A DNA stretch of 64,000 nt from Phaeobacter sp. G2 (GCA_025163595.1 CP104105.1:1-64000), one strand, 5' to 3'. Positions 37,401 through 46,071 are shown, numbered from the stretch's first letter. The notes: generated by a model from the letters alone, not told the origin. Numbers and translations are program-made.

Positions 37401-38471
37401 AGTCTTGAGGTGGTGCTGTATGATGTCTCTGCTGAAGAACTGGCTGCAGATCTGGCATCTCAAGACGACCTAGCCAGTTGCGGCCTGACCCGATTGTTGA
37501 GCGAAGAGCCTATGGACCCGGAGCTGGGACGGGGCGGCTATTCAGCCCTGATCGGCATGTACGGGTTTGAGGAAACCCCTCCCCATGCGGAACTGTTGGG
37601 ACGGATCGCGCGGGTGGCGGCGCATGTGGATGCGCCGTTCTTTACCAGCTTGTCACCGGAATTCCTGAAAACGGAAAAAAAGGATCGCCCAGCTGTGGTG
37701 GCCAATGCCTGGGATACCCTGCAACAGATGCCCGAGTCAGGCCATTTGGCCCTGGCCAGCCCCCGGTTCTTGCTGCGCCGTCCCTATGGCGCCAAAAGCA
37801 ACCCGGTGGATGCCTTCGACTTTGAGGAGTTCTCAGAGACTGAGGGGTTGAAGGGGATGCTGTGGGGCAATCCGGTGGTGCTGGTGACCATCCTGCTGGC
37901 GCGCTCCTTCAAGCAAAATGGCGCCTCGATGCAATTGGGCTCTATCATGTCGCTGGGCGGGATGCCCTATCACACGGTGAATGATCGTTTTGGCGATCAG
38001 GTGGCGCTGCCCTGCACCGAACGCAACATAGACCTGGACAAAATTGCCCTGGCCAATGAGCGTGGGGTGATGGCTATCAGCGCCGTCAAAGGCCGGGATG
38101 AGCTGCGTCTGACGTCGTTTTCCTCTGTTGCCGGGAGTGAGGTTCTGGGTCCTTGGAGCGGTGTTCCGGCCCCGGCGCCTTCGCCAGCGGATCCGCGCGA
38201 GAAAGCAGGCATTGCAGCTGCAAAACCCGCCGATGCTACGCCGCAGAGCGTGGAAGACAACGGCGGTTCGCAGGCGGATGATCTGGATTTGAGCGACTTG
38301 GGCCTGGATGATCTGGATCTGGGTGACGCCGCAAGCGGCGATACTGCAGATGAAGCTGGGGATCTGGACGATCTAGACGCGCTGTTGGCGGGATTTGGCG
38401 ACGATACGGATACGGAAGAGAATGATGACGAGATGGACGCCGAATTAGCGGCCCTATTGGCGGATTTGTAA
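34485..38471 (+). CDS. Giant TssB - acidic repeat linker - TssC-like fusion protein
   Basis: A continuous 1328-residue frame from ATG 34485 (AGGGAGGTGAAA upstream). Residues 1-165 are a TssB closely matching the upstream tssB. Residues about 166-740 are a very acidic, Asp/Leu/Ala-rich linker with about 23 degenerate copies of an LDDLLxDL-like motif. Residues about 745-870 contain RKRFRIALFGDFSGR and FDDLHPDELFEKV, a second sheath-small-subunit-like segment. Residues about 885-1215 match TssC (LVLHHPEFQALEAQWRSLDL, PRFLLRRPYGAKSNPVDAF). The TssC C-terminal strands present in the normal tssC are missing, replaced by an acidic tail of the linker type. Second TssC-like proteins (ImpD/TssC40) exist in rhizobial T6SS loci, but I do not know this fused form. 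Perhaps a sheath cap, regulator or scaffold. Confidence 0.82.
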   Translation: MADSSQKFVGRNRAPRVQIEYDVELYGAEKKVQLPFVMGVMSDLLGKSSSPQPAIADRKFLEIDVDNFDDRMKAMAPRAAFTVPNTLTGEGNLSIDLTFERMKDFSPGAIASKVDSLRPLLEARNQLQTLMAYMDGKSGAEELIEKILQNPALMSTLAEGGATSAADQDSALGSLRALEVPEAEPDTSDDVLASLAAQPPSETVQGDGVSDALASLAANTPEDLPQPETGAETDAALAALAASAPREPAQADTGETALAALRNLDPVAEDPPEDTTDVLGDLARAGEELQQPETPSNDGILQDLAATEIPEAAAPDPLADILSDLDAAQPEPEEGADDLADVLGSLQDAALPEEGSDDGDLSGAILDELAAQEPEPATDAEADDLAALLDDLSAVAPDEAEREGIDLTEVLGSLADSEAEPDSVPQVGDILADVVTSTPVTAAEDAVGDDLADILGALDLGEETGGSEDDVDLQDMLAGLAPAEQDVLDDTSELDDVLAGLEQADAPLAPEAANDLNDLLSDLASTAPAEDGGDSAEEASLEGLLADLDLEEDSPDAVVDVDSILSGLEAAPGPNPAPGDATEGSEAAETSLSELLGATDGVETDLDDLLGSSDAEGGTSEEELDLDDLLGDLTSDFAEDLDDPEAATDSAAIDTAKSAGLDDLLADLDDAADTGPVAESQEDVALDLSDDLMDLDALLGDLESDTAAADTAQGAELGGEQVEAEQQAVFAEPEFAYGTISAERPAAQQLTRKRFRIALFGDFSGRAARGQVETGDALAQRPGILLDPDTVEEVIEGFASPLILPIGQNEGGISVKLKEFDDLHPDELFEKVALFSELVSLRDQLQSGVTVEHASRSLAAWAAQYGTPIRAPKRTSASNSVPADRRLSAFQQLIGDAENSLREASPIDELLARVVGPYIRALPNPEVPAMQAAVDAALSDAMRLVLHHPEFQALEAQWRSLDLIARSVEVDDSLEVVLYDVSAEELAADLASQDDLASCGLTRLLSEEPMDPELGRGGYSALIGMYGFEETPPHAELLGRIARVAAHVDAPFFTSLSPEFLKTEKKDRPAVVANAWDTLQQMPESGHLALASPRFLLRRPYGAKSNPVDAFDFEEFSETEGLKGMLWGNPVVLVTILLARSFKQNGASMQLGSIMSLGGMPYHTVNDRFGDQVALPCTERNIDLDKIALANERGVMAISAVKGRDELRLTSFSSVAGSEVLGPWSGVPAPAPSPADPREKAGIAAAKPADATPQSVEDNGGSQADDLDLSDLGLDDLDLGDAASGDTADEAGDLDDLDALLAGFGDDTDTEENDDEMDAELAALLADL

Positions 38472-38517
38472 TGACGAAATTTGATTTGGCAGCGGTGTAT
38501 TTTCACCCAGTTTTTAA

Positions 38518-38533
38518 CCCGATCGTGATCGGG
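38518..38533 (+). other. Short hairpin immediately before vgrG
   Basis: CCCGATCGTGATCGGG (six-pair stem, four-base loop) lies just upstream of the GGAAAGGAGGAG ribosome site of vgrG. It may insulate vgrG translation or stabilise its mRNA. Confidence 0.4.
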
Positions 38534-38546
38534 GAAAGGAGGAGCC

Positions 38547-40658
38547 ATGGTTGAGAGCAAAGCACATGACAGTGACATGGTCTGGATGTCCGGCAGCTAT
38601 TCTGTACGGGATCTTTTGCTGAAACGTGCCATTGTGCGCGAAGGCCTGAGCAAGCTGACTGAGACCACAGTCGAGTTTCAGTCCAAAAACAAAGCCATCA
38701 AACTGGAAGATATCGTTGGTCAGACGATGAACCTGCATGTCCAGACCGAGGGCGGCACAGATCAGAAGTTTTCGGGTCTCTGTATCTCGGTGGAAAACAT
38801 GGGGTTTCGCGATGGCTATGGGCTCTATGTGGCAGAGGTGCGCCCCTGGTTCTGGCTGTTGACGCGTACGACAGATAGCCGGGTTTTTCAGGAGCTTTCT
38901 GCGGTGGATGTCATCAAGCAGATTTTCAGTGAAAACGGTTTCACCGACTTTCGTGATCGTTTGAGCGAAAGCTACGAGGCGCGCGACTATTGCCTGCAAT
39001 ACCGCGAGACCGACTACGATTTTATCTGTCGCCTGATGGAGGAGGAGGGGATCTACTTCTACTTTGACAGCAGCAGCGATAAAAACGCAGCAGAAACTCT
39101 GGTGCTGTGTGACGGGATGAGCGGTCATTCACCGGTGAACGGCAAATCACAGGTGGAGTTCCACGCCCGCGATGATCGGGACCGTCGCCGCGAAGATCAT
39201 ATTTCTGAGTGGGCACATGAAGAAGTGCTGACCACTGGCAAGGTGACCCTGAATGATTTTGATTTCCTGTCACCGGCGGCGGATCTGAAAGTTAAAAATG
39301 CCATTCCCAAAGGCAGTCATAGCCACAAGGATTTTGAGCATTATGATTACCAGGGCCATTATCGCAAAGACACCGGTCTGGGGAACAAACGCGCCCGAGT
39401 TCAGATGGAGGCGGAGGCTGTCCGGCACAAGCGCTGGCGCGGAGCTGGCAGTCTGCGGACCCTGGGCACCGGCTATACCTTTCAATTGAAAAACCACCCG
39501 GACAAGCCGGCCAATGGCGAATACCTGGTGGTGGATGCCGTGCACTATTTACAGGTCGCAGGGGACTACAACGAACGGGAAAAACGCACGACTGCAGCGG
39601 CTGAAGCAGGTGAAATGCGCCATGATATCAAGCCGCGCAACATGGACTTCCCAGAAGAAATCAAAGGCGATGCCTATGCCAGCACTTTTGGTGCCATCGA
39701 AAAGCATGAGCAATTTCGCGCCCCTCTCGCCACCAAATGGCCGCAGGTTCCTGGGCTGCAAACAGCAACTGTGGTTGGCCCCAGCGGCGAAGAGATCCTG
39801 ACTGATAAACACGGCCGCATCAAGATTGAGTTCCACTGGGACCGTGAAGGCGATGCAGATGAGAAATCCTCTTGTTTTGTGCGGGTTGTGACGCCCTGGT
39901 CGGGGAAAAACTGGGGCATGGTTGCGGTGCCGCGCATCGGCCAGGAAGTGGTGGTGCAGTTTGAGGATGGCAACCCGGATCGCCCGATCTGTACCGGTAT
40001 GTTGTATAATGCCGATACCATGCCACCCTATACCTACCCGGATGATCAGACACAGCTGGGCATCAAAACCAACTCCTCCAAGGGCGGCGGCGGTTACAAT
40101 GAGCTGATGTTCGACGACAAAAAGGGCGAAGAACTGATGCGGGTGCAGGCGGAAAAAGATCATCAGATGTTGATCAAAGACCGCTCAGCCGTCACCATCG
40201 GTCTGGACGCGCCGGAACCGGATGCGCCTGGCACCGATGAAAAAAGCTATGCCATGACCGTCAAACAGCACATGGATGAGGTGGTCAAAAGCGGCAACCG
40301 TACAGAGGTGGTTGAAACTGGCGACAAGGCGGAAACCATTCAGACAGGCAACATGACCCTGGATGTGGACACCGGAAACTTGACCGAGACCATCGCCAAG
40401 GGCAATCATGATGAAACCGTCAGTCTTGGCAATATCTCGGTGGATGCCACGGCCGGCAAAATTAAAATGACAGCTGGTCTGGAGATCTTGCTACAGGTCG
40501 GGCCTTCGTCGGTGAAGATCGACAATTCAGGTGTGACGATCAAAGGACCTATGATCAAAGTCGAAGGCAGTGCCATGGTTGAGGCCAAGGCCCCAATGAC
40601 AACCGTCAAAGGGGACGCGATGCTGACCCTTAAAGGCGGCCTGACGATGATCAACTAG
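38547..40658 (+). CDS. vgrG: T6SS spike protein VgrG (TssI)
   Basis: A 703-residue VgrG of core size. The N-terminal gp27-like part includes YGLYVAEVRPWFWLLTRT and DYCLQYRETDYDFICRLMEE; the gp5-like OB fold includes RIKIEFHWDREGD and RVVTPWSGKNWGMVAVPRIG, the VgrG signature. The C-terminal beta-helix has short repeats (EVVETGDKAETIQTGNM, then TLDVDTGNLTETI). No extra C-terminal effector domain is present, so cargo is probably loaded through PAAR or adaptor proteins. Confidence 0.96.
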   Translation: MVESKAHDSDMVWMSGSYSVRDLLLKRAIVREGLSKLTETTVEFQSKNKAIKLEDIVGQTMNLHVQTEGGTDQKFSGLCISVENMGFRDGYGLYVAEVRPWFWLLTRTTDSRVFQELSAVDVIKQIFSENGFTDFRDRLSESYEARDYCLQYRETDYDFICRLMEEEGIYFYFDSSSDKNAAETLVLCDGMSGHSPVNGKSQVEFHARDDRDRRREDHISEWAHEEVLTTGKVTLNDFDFLSPAADLKVKNAIPKGSHSHKDFEHYDYQGHYRKDTGLGNKRARVQMEAEAVRHKRWRGAGSLRTLGTGYTFQLKNHPDKPANGEYLVVDAVHYLQVAGDYNEREKRTTAAAEAGEMRHDIKPRNMDFPEEIKGDAYASTFGAIEKHEQFRAPLATKWPQVPGLQTATVVGPSGEEILTDKHGRIKIEFHWDREGDADEKSSCFVRVVTPWSGKNWGMVAVPRIGQEVVVQFEDGNPDRPICTGMLYNADTMPPYTYPDDQTQLGIKTNSSKGGGGYNELMFDDKKGEELMRVQAEKDHQMLIKDRSAVTIGLDAPEPDAPGTDEKSYAMTVKQHMDEVVKSGNRTEVVETGDKAETIQTGNMTLDVDTGNLTETIAKGNHDETVSLGNISVDATAGKIKMTAGLEILLQVGPSSVKIDNSGVTIKGPMIKVEGSAMVEAKAPMTTVKGDAMLTLKGGLTMIN

Positions 40659-40667
40659 GTGGGAAAT

Positions 40668-41294
40668 ATGTCAGAGAACTTCGAAAACCTGGTCAAGCTT
40701 CCCGCTGACCCCGTGGCCAAACTGCTGTCGCATGCCAATGTGTTGTTGAAAACGCCGCTCCAATCGCCGCCATCGGCGGCGGCTGGTGTTGTCCTGAAAG
40801 AGCTTTACGACAAAGAGGCCTTGGTGGATCTGTTGCGGCTTTTGGGGGTCTTGCTCCCCCCGCGTGAGCGGGTTTGGTGGGCCTGTATGGCAGCCCGGGA
40901 TTATATCGGTCCGCGCTCCGACAAGGATCCCGCCTCGCTGAGCTGTTCCGAAGCCTGGGTCAGGGATCCGTCAGAGGAAAACCGGGACGCGGCCCGGTTG
41001 ACGCTGGATCACGCCTACATTGATGATGATACGGTGAATTGCGCCCTTTCGGTGCTTTATGCACCGGGAACACTGGGGCCGGGAGACCTCAACCAATATC
41101 CGGCCCCCGCTGGAGCGTCAGAAGCAGCGGCCTTTGCGATGAATATGGTAGCATTGAGCCAATTGTCTGATAAGTTTGAAGAACACGGCCGGATTTTGGT
41201 CGCGCGTGCTTTGGATATTGCGCGTGGGGGTAATGGACAGGGCAGGGCCAAAGCGGCCAATCCTGATCCAGGTAACGAGAAAGAGGAGGCCTGA
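40668..41294 (+). CDS. DUF6931-type T6SS-associated protein
   Basis: A 208-residue, mostly helical cytoplasmic protein with KELYDKEALVDLLRLLGVLL, PPRERVWWACMAARDYIGP, and a C-terminal AAFAMNMVALSQLSDKFEEHGR helix. It appears to match the DUF6931 family, which is seen between vgrG and PAAR genes; function is unsettled. Its position suggests a chaperone or adaptor for loading cargo on the VgrG-PAAR spike, which is inference. The ATG at 40668 follows AGGTGGG. Confidence 0.62.
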   Translation: MSENFENLVKLPADPVAKLLSHANVLLKTPLQSPPSAAAGVVLKELYDKEALVDLLRLLGVLLPPRERVWWACMAARDYIGPRSDKDPASLSCSEAWVRDPSEENRDAARLTLDHAYIDDDTVNCALSVLYAPGTLGPGDLNQYPAPAGASEAAAFAMNMVALSQLSDKFEEHGRILVARALDIARGGNGQGRAKAANPDPGNEKEEA

Positions 41295-41295
41295 T

Positions 41296-41595
41296 ATGGG
41301 AATGCCCCAGGCACGGGTGTTGGATTTGCATGCCTGCATGCTGCCGTCGATTCCACCACCACCGGCCTTGCCGGTGCCAACACCGATCATGCCGCCCTGT
41401 GCGGTGACCGTTCTGGTAGGGAAACTGCCGGCCGCCCGGCTGAGCGATATGTGCACGGCGGCGCCGCCACACCCCATTGTCAAAGGTTCGGGGACGGTGC
41501 TGATCAATAAACTGCCAGCGGCGCGGATCACGGATACCGCCGCCTGTGGCGGTTTGATCATCAAGGGTGAGTTCACCGTGTTGGTGGGAGGCTAA
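41296..41595 (+). CDS. PAAR-domain spike tip protein
   Basis: A 99-residue stand-alone PAAR protein. It has the Pro-rich repeat PIMPPCAVTVLVGKLPAAR and the paired VLINKLPAARITDTAACGG segment, with His and Cys residues suited to zinc binding at the tip (HACMLP, SDMCTAAPPHP). It caps the VgrG trimer. It starts right after the DUF6931 stop (GAGGAGG upstream) and carries no fused effector. Confidence 0.9.
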   Translation: MGMPQARVLDLHACMLPSIPPPPALPVPTPIMPPCAVTVLVGKLPAARLSDMCTAAPPHPIVKGSGTVLINKLPAARITDTAACGGLIIKGEFTVLVGG

Positions 41596-41602
41596 GCGAC
41601 CC

Positions 41603-43180
41603 ATGGGGGTGACACTCAAGTTTCAGAACTCTGGTGCGATGCCTGGCAATGCTGCGCCGGTCGCAATGCTGGGGCCCAGCCTGACCATTGGGCGGGGCGA
41701 CAGCAACGATATGGTTCTGCCTGACCCGGATCAGCTGTTGTCGCGCAACCATTGCGCCATCGAGGACCACAATGGCAATGTTGTGGTAGTTGATCTCAGC
41801 GCAAACGGAACCTTTCTGAACTACTCCAAAATCCCGCTTGGACGTACGCCGACGCCGTTGAACAATGGCGATGTGCTCTGTGTGGGCAACTACGAGCTGC
41901 TGGTCGAAATTCACAGCAGCTCAACCGCGCAGATGATCCCCGATCCGTTGTCCGATGCACCGGTGTCGCATGGGGTGGCCAATAATGCGCCGGATCCGAT
42001 GGCGCTGTTGGATGATGCAGGTCCTGCCGGGGATTTTTTGGATGATCTTCTTGGCGCCTCGAACCCCACCGGACCATCGCAGCTCAACCCGGTTGATCCG
42101 ATTGATGATCTGTTGCCGCCTCTGGGCGAAGATGAAGATCCATTTTTCCAAAAGCCCAGTGACGGGCGCGAAGGGGTCGGCGCCAGCCTGCCCAGCCATT
42201 CTGCGTCGGCGGCGGATAGTTTTGCAAGCCCGGCTGCACATAGCGCGACAATCCCGGATGACTGGGATGATGACTTTTTGTCAGGGATCGGCGAACCGGC
42301 TACGCCCAGCCCCGCTGCGCCTCCGATTACGGCCGCACCTGCTGCCGTGTCCCCTGTTCCGACACCTAGGCCTGCTCCCGCAGCGGCAATTGTAGAACCT
42401 GCCCCGGCTGTACCACCAGCGGCGGCGTCATCAGACCCCTTTGCCGAACCCTCGGATACCGTAGCCACAACCCTAGAAGCGCCTGGGCTAGATGACACGC
42501 CTGGTGTCGCGCCAGGGGCGACACCAGTGGAAACAGAACTGGCCAAAGAGACCCCAAAACAAGCTGAGACAGAGGTCGCGGGCAAATCGGAACTGCCCTC
42601 AAACGCGGTCGCTGCGTTTTTGCGGGGTCTTGGTGTTGAAGAGAATGCTTTGGGAGATGAAGACCCGTCCAAATCTATGGGGCGTATGGGGCGGGTCTTG
42701 CAGACATTGGTGACGGGCCTGCGTGAAATCCTGATGACGCGGACCTCGATCAAATCGGAATTCCGCATCGAACAAACGATGATCTCGGCTGGGGGCAACA
42801 ACCCGCTAAAGTTCTCGATCACTCCAGAGCAAGCTGTCGAGGCCATGCTGAAACCCGCCACCAAGGGCTATCTCAGCCCCGAGACTGCCGTCGAAGAGGC
42901 GCTGAAGGATATCAAGGCGCATGAAGTTGCCATGGTGACTGGCATGGAGGCGGCGCTGAAAGGCGTTTTGACCCGGCTCGACCCCAAGGCGCTGGAAGCG
43001 CAGATCGAAGATAAAGGCGGATTAAGCGGTCTCTTGCGTGGTAAAAAAGCCCGCTATTGGGACGTCTATGAACGGCTGTTTTCCGAGATTTCGGATCAGG
43101 CCGAAAACGATTTTCATGACTTGTTCAGCCGCGAATTTGCGCGGGCCTACAAGGCGCAATTGGACAAATTAAAAGACTGA
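41603..43180 (+). CDS. tagH: T6SS FHA-domain protein TagH (Fha)
   Basis: A 525-residue protein. The N-terminal FHA domain (about 25-105) has LTIGRGDSNDMVLPD, LSRNHCAIE and the phosphothreonine-binding ANGTFLN region. A long Pro/Ala-rich linker (about 115-340) includes FLDDLLGASNP and PIDDLLPPLGED, motifs like those of the giant fusion linker. The C-terminal TagH domain (about 345-525) has FLRGLGVEENAL and YWDVYERLFSEISDQAENDF. It reads PpkA phosphorylation to switch the T6SS on. The start at ATG 41603 lies just after the PAAR stop. Confidence 0.92.
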   Translation: MGVTLKFQNSGAMPGNAAPVAMLGPSLTIGRGDSNDMVLPDPDQLLSRNHCAIEDHNGNVVVVDLSANGTFLNYSKIPLGRTPTPLNNGDVLCVGNYELLVEIHSSSTAQMIPDPLSDAPVSHGVANNAPDPMALLDDAGPAGDFLDDLLGASNPTGPSQLNPVDPIDDLLPPLGEDEDPFFQKPSDGREGVGASLPSHSASAADSFASPAAHSATIPDDWDDDFLSGIGEPATPSPAAPPITAAPAAVSPVPTPRPAPAAAIVEPAPAVPPAAASSDPFAEPSDTVATTLEAPGLDDTPGVAPGATPVETELAKETPKQAETEVAGKSELPSNAVAAFLRGLGVEENALGDEDPSKSMGRMGRVLQTLVTGLREILMTRTSIKSEFRIEQTMISAGGNNPLKFSITPEQAVEAMLKPATKGYLSPETAVEEALKDIKAHEVAMVTGMEAALKGVLTRLDPKALEAQIEDKGGLSGLLRGKKARYWDVYERLFSEISDQAENDFHDLFSREFARAYKAQLDKLKD

Positions 43181-43181
43181 A

Positions 43182-43199
43182 CCGCGCAGATCTGCGCGG
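43182..43199. other. 18-base perfect palindrome between tagH and tssK
   Basis: CCGCGCAGATCTGCGCGG is perfectly self-complementary and would form a stable seven-pair GC-rich hairpin in RNA. No U-run follows, and tssK begins 21 bases later. It is probably an mRNA stability or processing element. Confidence 0.5.
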
Positions 43200-43219
43200 A
43201 CAATTAAGGGGAGAACCAG

Positions 43220-44560
43220 GTGTCCTGGGACAGCAAGGTGCTTTGGACTGAGGGGCTATTTCTACAGCCGCATCACTTCCAGCAATCAGATCGCTATACC
43301 GAAGGCCTGGTGACAGGCCTGGCCCGTCGTCTTGCCCCTTATGCCTGGGGGGTCAATGCGTTGGAAATTGACCACGAGGCGCTGAAGATCGGCCAGTTCG
43401 CTCTCAAATCCTGCGAGGGCTTGACCCAGGATGGCAGCATCTTTCGGGTGCCGATGGCAGATCCACATCCCCCGGCGCTAGAAGTGCCGACCACCATAAA
43501 GGACTGCGTTGTCTATCTTACGGTGCCGCAGCGTCGCCAAGGCGCGGTTGAGGTCGACCTGAGCGGAGCCGAGCGGTCCGCTAGCCGGTTGCGCCCGGCG
43601 AGCCAGGAAGTCACCGATGTCACCAGCACAGAGCGCAAACCGGTGCCTTTGAGTGTGGGCAAGATGCGGCTGCAATTTGCGCTGGGTGTAGATGACATGG
43701 CGGACCTGCTGGCGATCCCGGTGGCGCGTATCATCGAGGTGCGCTCAGATAAAGAGATCATCCTGGATCAGGCCTTTATACCCTCTTGCCTGGATGCGCG
43801 CGCGGCCTCGGTCCTGCGGGACTTCCTGCGTGAACTCGAAGGGTTGTTGGCGCACCGGATGGAGGCCCTGTCGGGCCGTCTGGCCGAGGCAGGGTCTGCC
43901 CGCGGTGTGGCAGATGTTTCTGACTTTATGCTGTTGGCGGTGGTGAACCGGATGTTGCCGATGATCCGGCATTTGCGGCAGATCGAAAACCTGCACCCCG
44001 AACGTTTGTATATGCTCTGTGCCGGTCTGGCCGGGGAGCTGTCAGGCTACATGGCGGCGGACAAACAGGCGCCGGAGTTGCCCCCTTATACCCATGACGA
44101 TCTGATGGGCTGTTTTGCGCCGCTCATCCGGGTGCTGCGGCAATATCTCAGCTCGGTACTGGAACAGACGGCTATCGCGATCAAACTGGAAGAGCGCAAA
44201 TATGGCATCTCGGTTGGGGTGATTGCGGATCGCAAACTGTTGGGCAATGCCGGGTTTGTGCTGGCGGTGAGTGCAGACCTGCCTGCCGAAGACGTGAGGC
44301 GCCATTTTGCCGGCCAGGCCAAGATCGGCCCGGTTGAGGAAATTCGACAACTGGTCAATTCGGCACTGCCGGGGATCACGCTGCGGCCCCTGCCGGTGGC
44401 CCCACGCCAGATCCCCTATCATTCTGGTGTGGTCTATTTTGAAATGGATGCGGACAGCCCCTATTGGCGCAAGATGACCACCTCTGGCGGCGTTGCGGTG
44501 CATGTGTCCGGGCAATATCCGGGGCTTAAGATGGAACTTTGGGCCATTCGCAACAGCTAA
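43220..44560 (+). CDS. tssK: T6SS baseplate protein TssK
   Basis: A 446-residue TssK (VasE/ImpJ family). It begins SWDSKVLWTEGLFLQPHHFQ, the hallmark N-terminus, and has YSGVVYFEMD-like and YPGLKMELWAIR segments at the end. It links the TssEFG wedges to the TssLM membrane complex. The start is a GTG preceded by AAGGGGAGAACCAG. Confidence 0.95.
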   Translation: MSWDSKVLWTEGLFLQPHHFQQSDRYTEGLVTGLARRLAPYAWGVNALEIDHEALKIGQFALKSCEGLTQDGSIFRVPMADPHPPALEVPTTIKDCVVYLTVPQRRQGAVEVDLSGAERSASRLRPASQEVTDVTSTERKPVPLSVGKMRLQFALGVDDMADLLAIPVARIIEVRSDKEIILDQAFIPSCLDARAASVLRDFLRELEGLLAHRMEALSGRLAEAGSARGVADVSDFMLLAVVNRMLPMIRHLRQIENLHPERLYMLCAGLAGELSGYMAADKQAPELPPYTHDDLMGCFAPLIRVLRQYLSSVLEQTAIAIKLEERKYGISVGVIADRKLLGNAGFVLAVSADLPAEDVRRHFAGQAKIGPVEEIRQLVNSALPGITLRPLPVAPRQIPYHSGVVYFEMDADSPYWRKMTTSGGVAVHVSGQYPGLKMELWAIRNS

Positions 44561-44628
44561 GGCAGGCAGATACATCAGCCCTGCGCTGTGGGGGTGATTT
44601 TGGTAATTTGGTGAGTGGGTAAGAGATC

Positions 44629-46071
44629 ATGGGTGATTATGACGATCCCTTTGCAGAACCGGGCGATACCGACAAAACGGTGATCCGCCCCAACCCTGGC
44701 GGACGCCGTACTGCGACACCGCAGCCGACGCCCGTTGCCGCCCCACCCGGCGACGGTGGCCAGGACCCTGCTTCTGGTGCCGGGCTGGATGCCTTTGGTG
44801 TGCCCCAGGCGGCCACGGCTCAAAGCAACCAATCCGGCAGTCAACCCGGCGGGGCAGCAGGCAAAGCTGCACCTATGGCGTTGACAGGGATGAACTCGCT
44901 GACCGCCTGCGCTTCGACCCTGTTTGCCTTGATCAGCCGCATTCGCAACCGGGCGCAGCATATGGACCCAGATGGGCTGCGCAAGAACGTGGTGGCCGAG
45001 GTGCGGGCCTTTGAAAATCGCGCTTTGCAGGCGGGTATCGCTGCGCAGACGGTAAAAGTCGCCCGTTATGCGCTCTGTGCGACGTTGGATGATGTGGTGC
45101 TGAACACGCCCTGGGGTGGGCAATCCAGCTGGGGCCTGCAGTCCATGGTTGGGACATTTCACCGAGAAACCGTTGGTGGTGACAGGTTTTATGACCTTCT
45201 GGCCCGTCTGGAAAAAGAACCCGGGGCCAATATCGACATGCTGGAGTTTCTCTACATGTGTATGTCGCTGGGCTTTGAGGGCCGTTTGCGTATTGAGCAG
45301 GGTGGGGCTGAAAAGCACCTGCAAATCCGCGCCGCTCTGGCCCGCATTCTGCGCAACCAGCGTGGCCCGATTGAACGGGATCTGTCGCCCCATTGGGAAG
45401 GGGTGATCAAACCTTTCAAGGTGCTGTCGGCCTGGCGCCTGGTCTGGATCGCCTTGGTGGTGACCAGCGTGTTGCTGGTGGCGCAGTTCCTGGGGCTGAG
45501 CTGGGCCTTGTCCAATCAGACAGGCAATGTGATCGGCCAGCTGAGCATCGTTGACTCTGGCCCACCCGTCGAGTTGGAGCGCAGGGCACCGCCACCGCCG
45601 CCACCACCGCCGATCCAAACGCTGGAAGAACAAGTGGCCAAGGTTGCAGGCTTTCTGGGCCCGGAAATTGACGAAGGCATTGTTGAGGTTTTCCAAAAGG
45701 GCAACACGCTGATCATTCGATTGGCGGGATCGGGAATGTTTGGCTCTGGTTCTGACCAGCTCAGCAAGGGGTTTAAAACACCCGTGGCCCGTGTTGCTGA
45801 GGCGCTGAACGAAGAAAAGGGTCAGGTCATTGTGGCCGGCCACTCGGATAATATCCCTATTCGCTCGTCGCGCTTCCCCTCCAACATGGCGCTATCTTTG
45901 GCACGGGCCAAATCGGTGATGACGGGCATGGCTCAGGTCTTTAACGACCCGACGCGTCTGTCTGCCGAAGGCCGTGCAGAAAAAGAGCCCATTGCCGACA
46001 ACGGCACCAAGGCCGGGCGGGCCAAGAACCGCCGTATCGAGATCTTGCTGGTGCAGGAGGTTGACCAATGA
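44629..46071 (+). CDS. tssL: T6SS membrane protein TssL with OmpA peptidoglycan-binding domain
   Basis: A 480-residue 'extended' TssL. After a Pro/Ala-rich N-terminus, the DotU/TssL cytoplasmic domain (about 85-255) has LDDVVLNTPWGGQSSWG and LEFLYMCMSLGFEGRLRIE. One transmembrane helix lies near 267-290, then a polyproline stretch, then a C-terminal OmpA domain (about 335-478) with VIVAGHSDNIPIRS and the KNRRIEILL end. The OmpA part anchors the membrane complex to peptidoglycan. Its ATGA overlap with tssM shows coupling. No TssJ gene is nearby. Confidence 0.94.
   Translation: MGDYDDPFAEPGDTDKTVIRPNPGGRRTATPQPTPVAAPPGDGGQDPASGAGLDAFGVPQAATAQSNQSGSQPGGAAGKAAPMALTGMNSLTACASTLFALISRIRNRAQHMDPDGLRKNVVAEVRAFENRALQAGIAAQTVKVARYALCATLDDVVLNTPWGGQSSWGLQSMVGTFHRETVGGDRFYDLLARLEKEPGANIDMLEFLYMCMSLGFEGRLRIEQGGAEKHLQIRAALARILRNQRGPIERDLSPHWEGVIKPFKVLSAWRLVWIALVVTSVLLVAQFLGLSWALSNQTGNVIGQLSIVDSGPPVELERRAPPPPPPPPIQTLEEQVAKVAGFLGPEIDEGIVEVFQKGNTLIIRLAGSGMFGSGSDQLSKGFKTPVARVAEALNEEKGQVIVAGHSDNIPIRSSRFPSNMALSLARAKSVMTGMAQVFNDPTRLSAEGRAEKEPIADNGTKAGRAKNRRIEILLVQEVDQ

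Noticed and set aside
34485..38471. Two genes (tssB and tssC paralogues) joined by a missed stop or frameshift
   Set aside because: The frame is continuous over 1328 codons, the linker has orderly repeats, and no internal ribosome site with start is evident before the TssC-like part.
41911..42864. 317-residue minus-strand frame
   Set aside because: It is antisense to the low-complexity linker of TagH and has no ribosome site or family motif.
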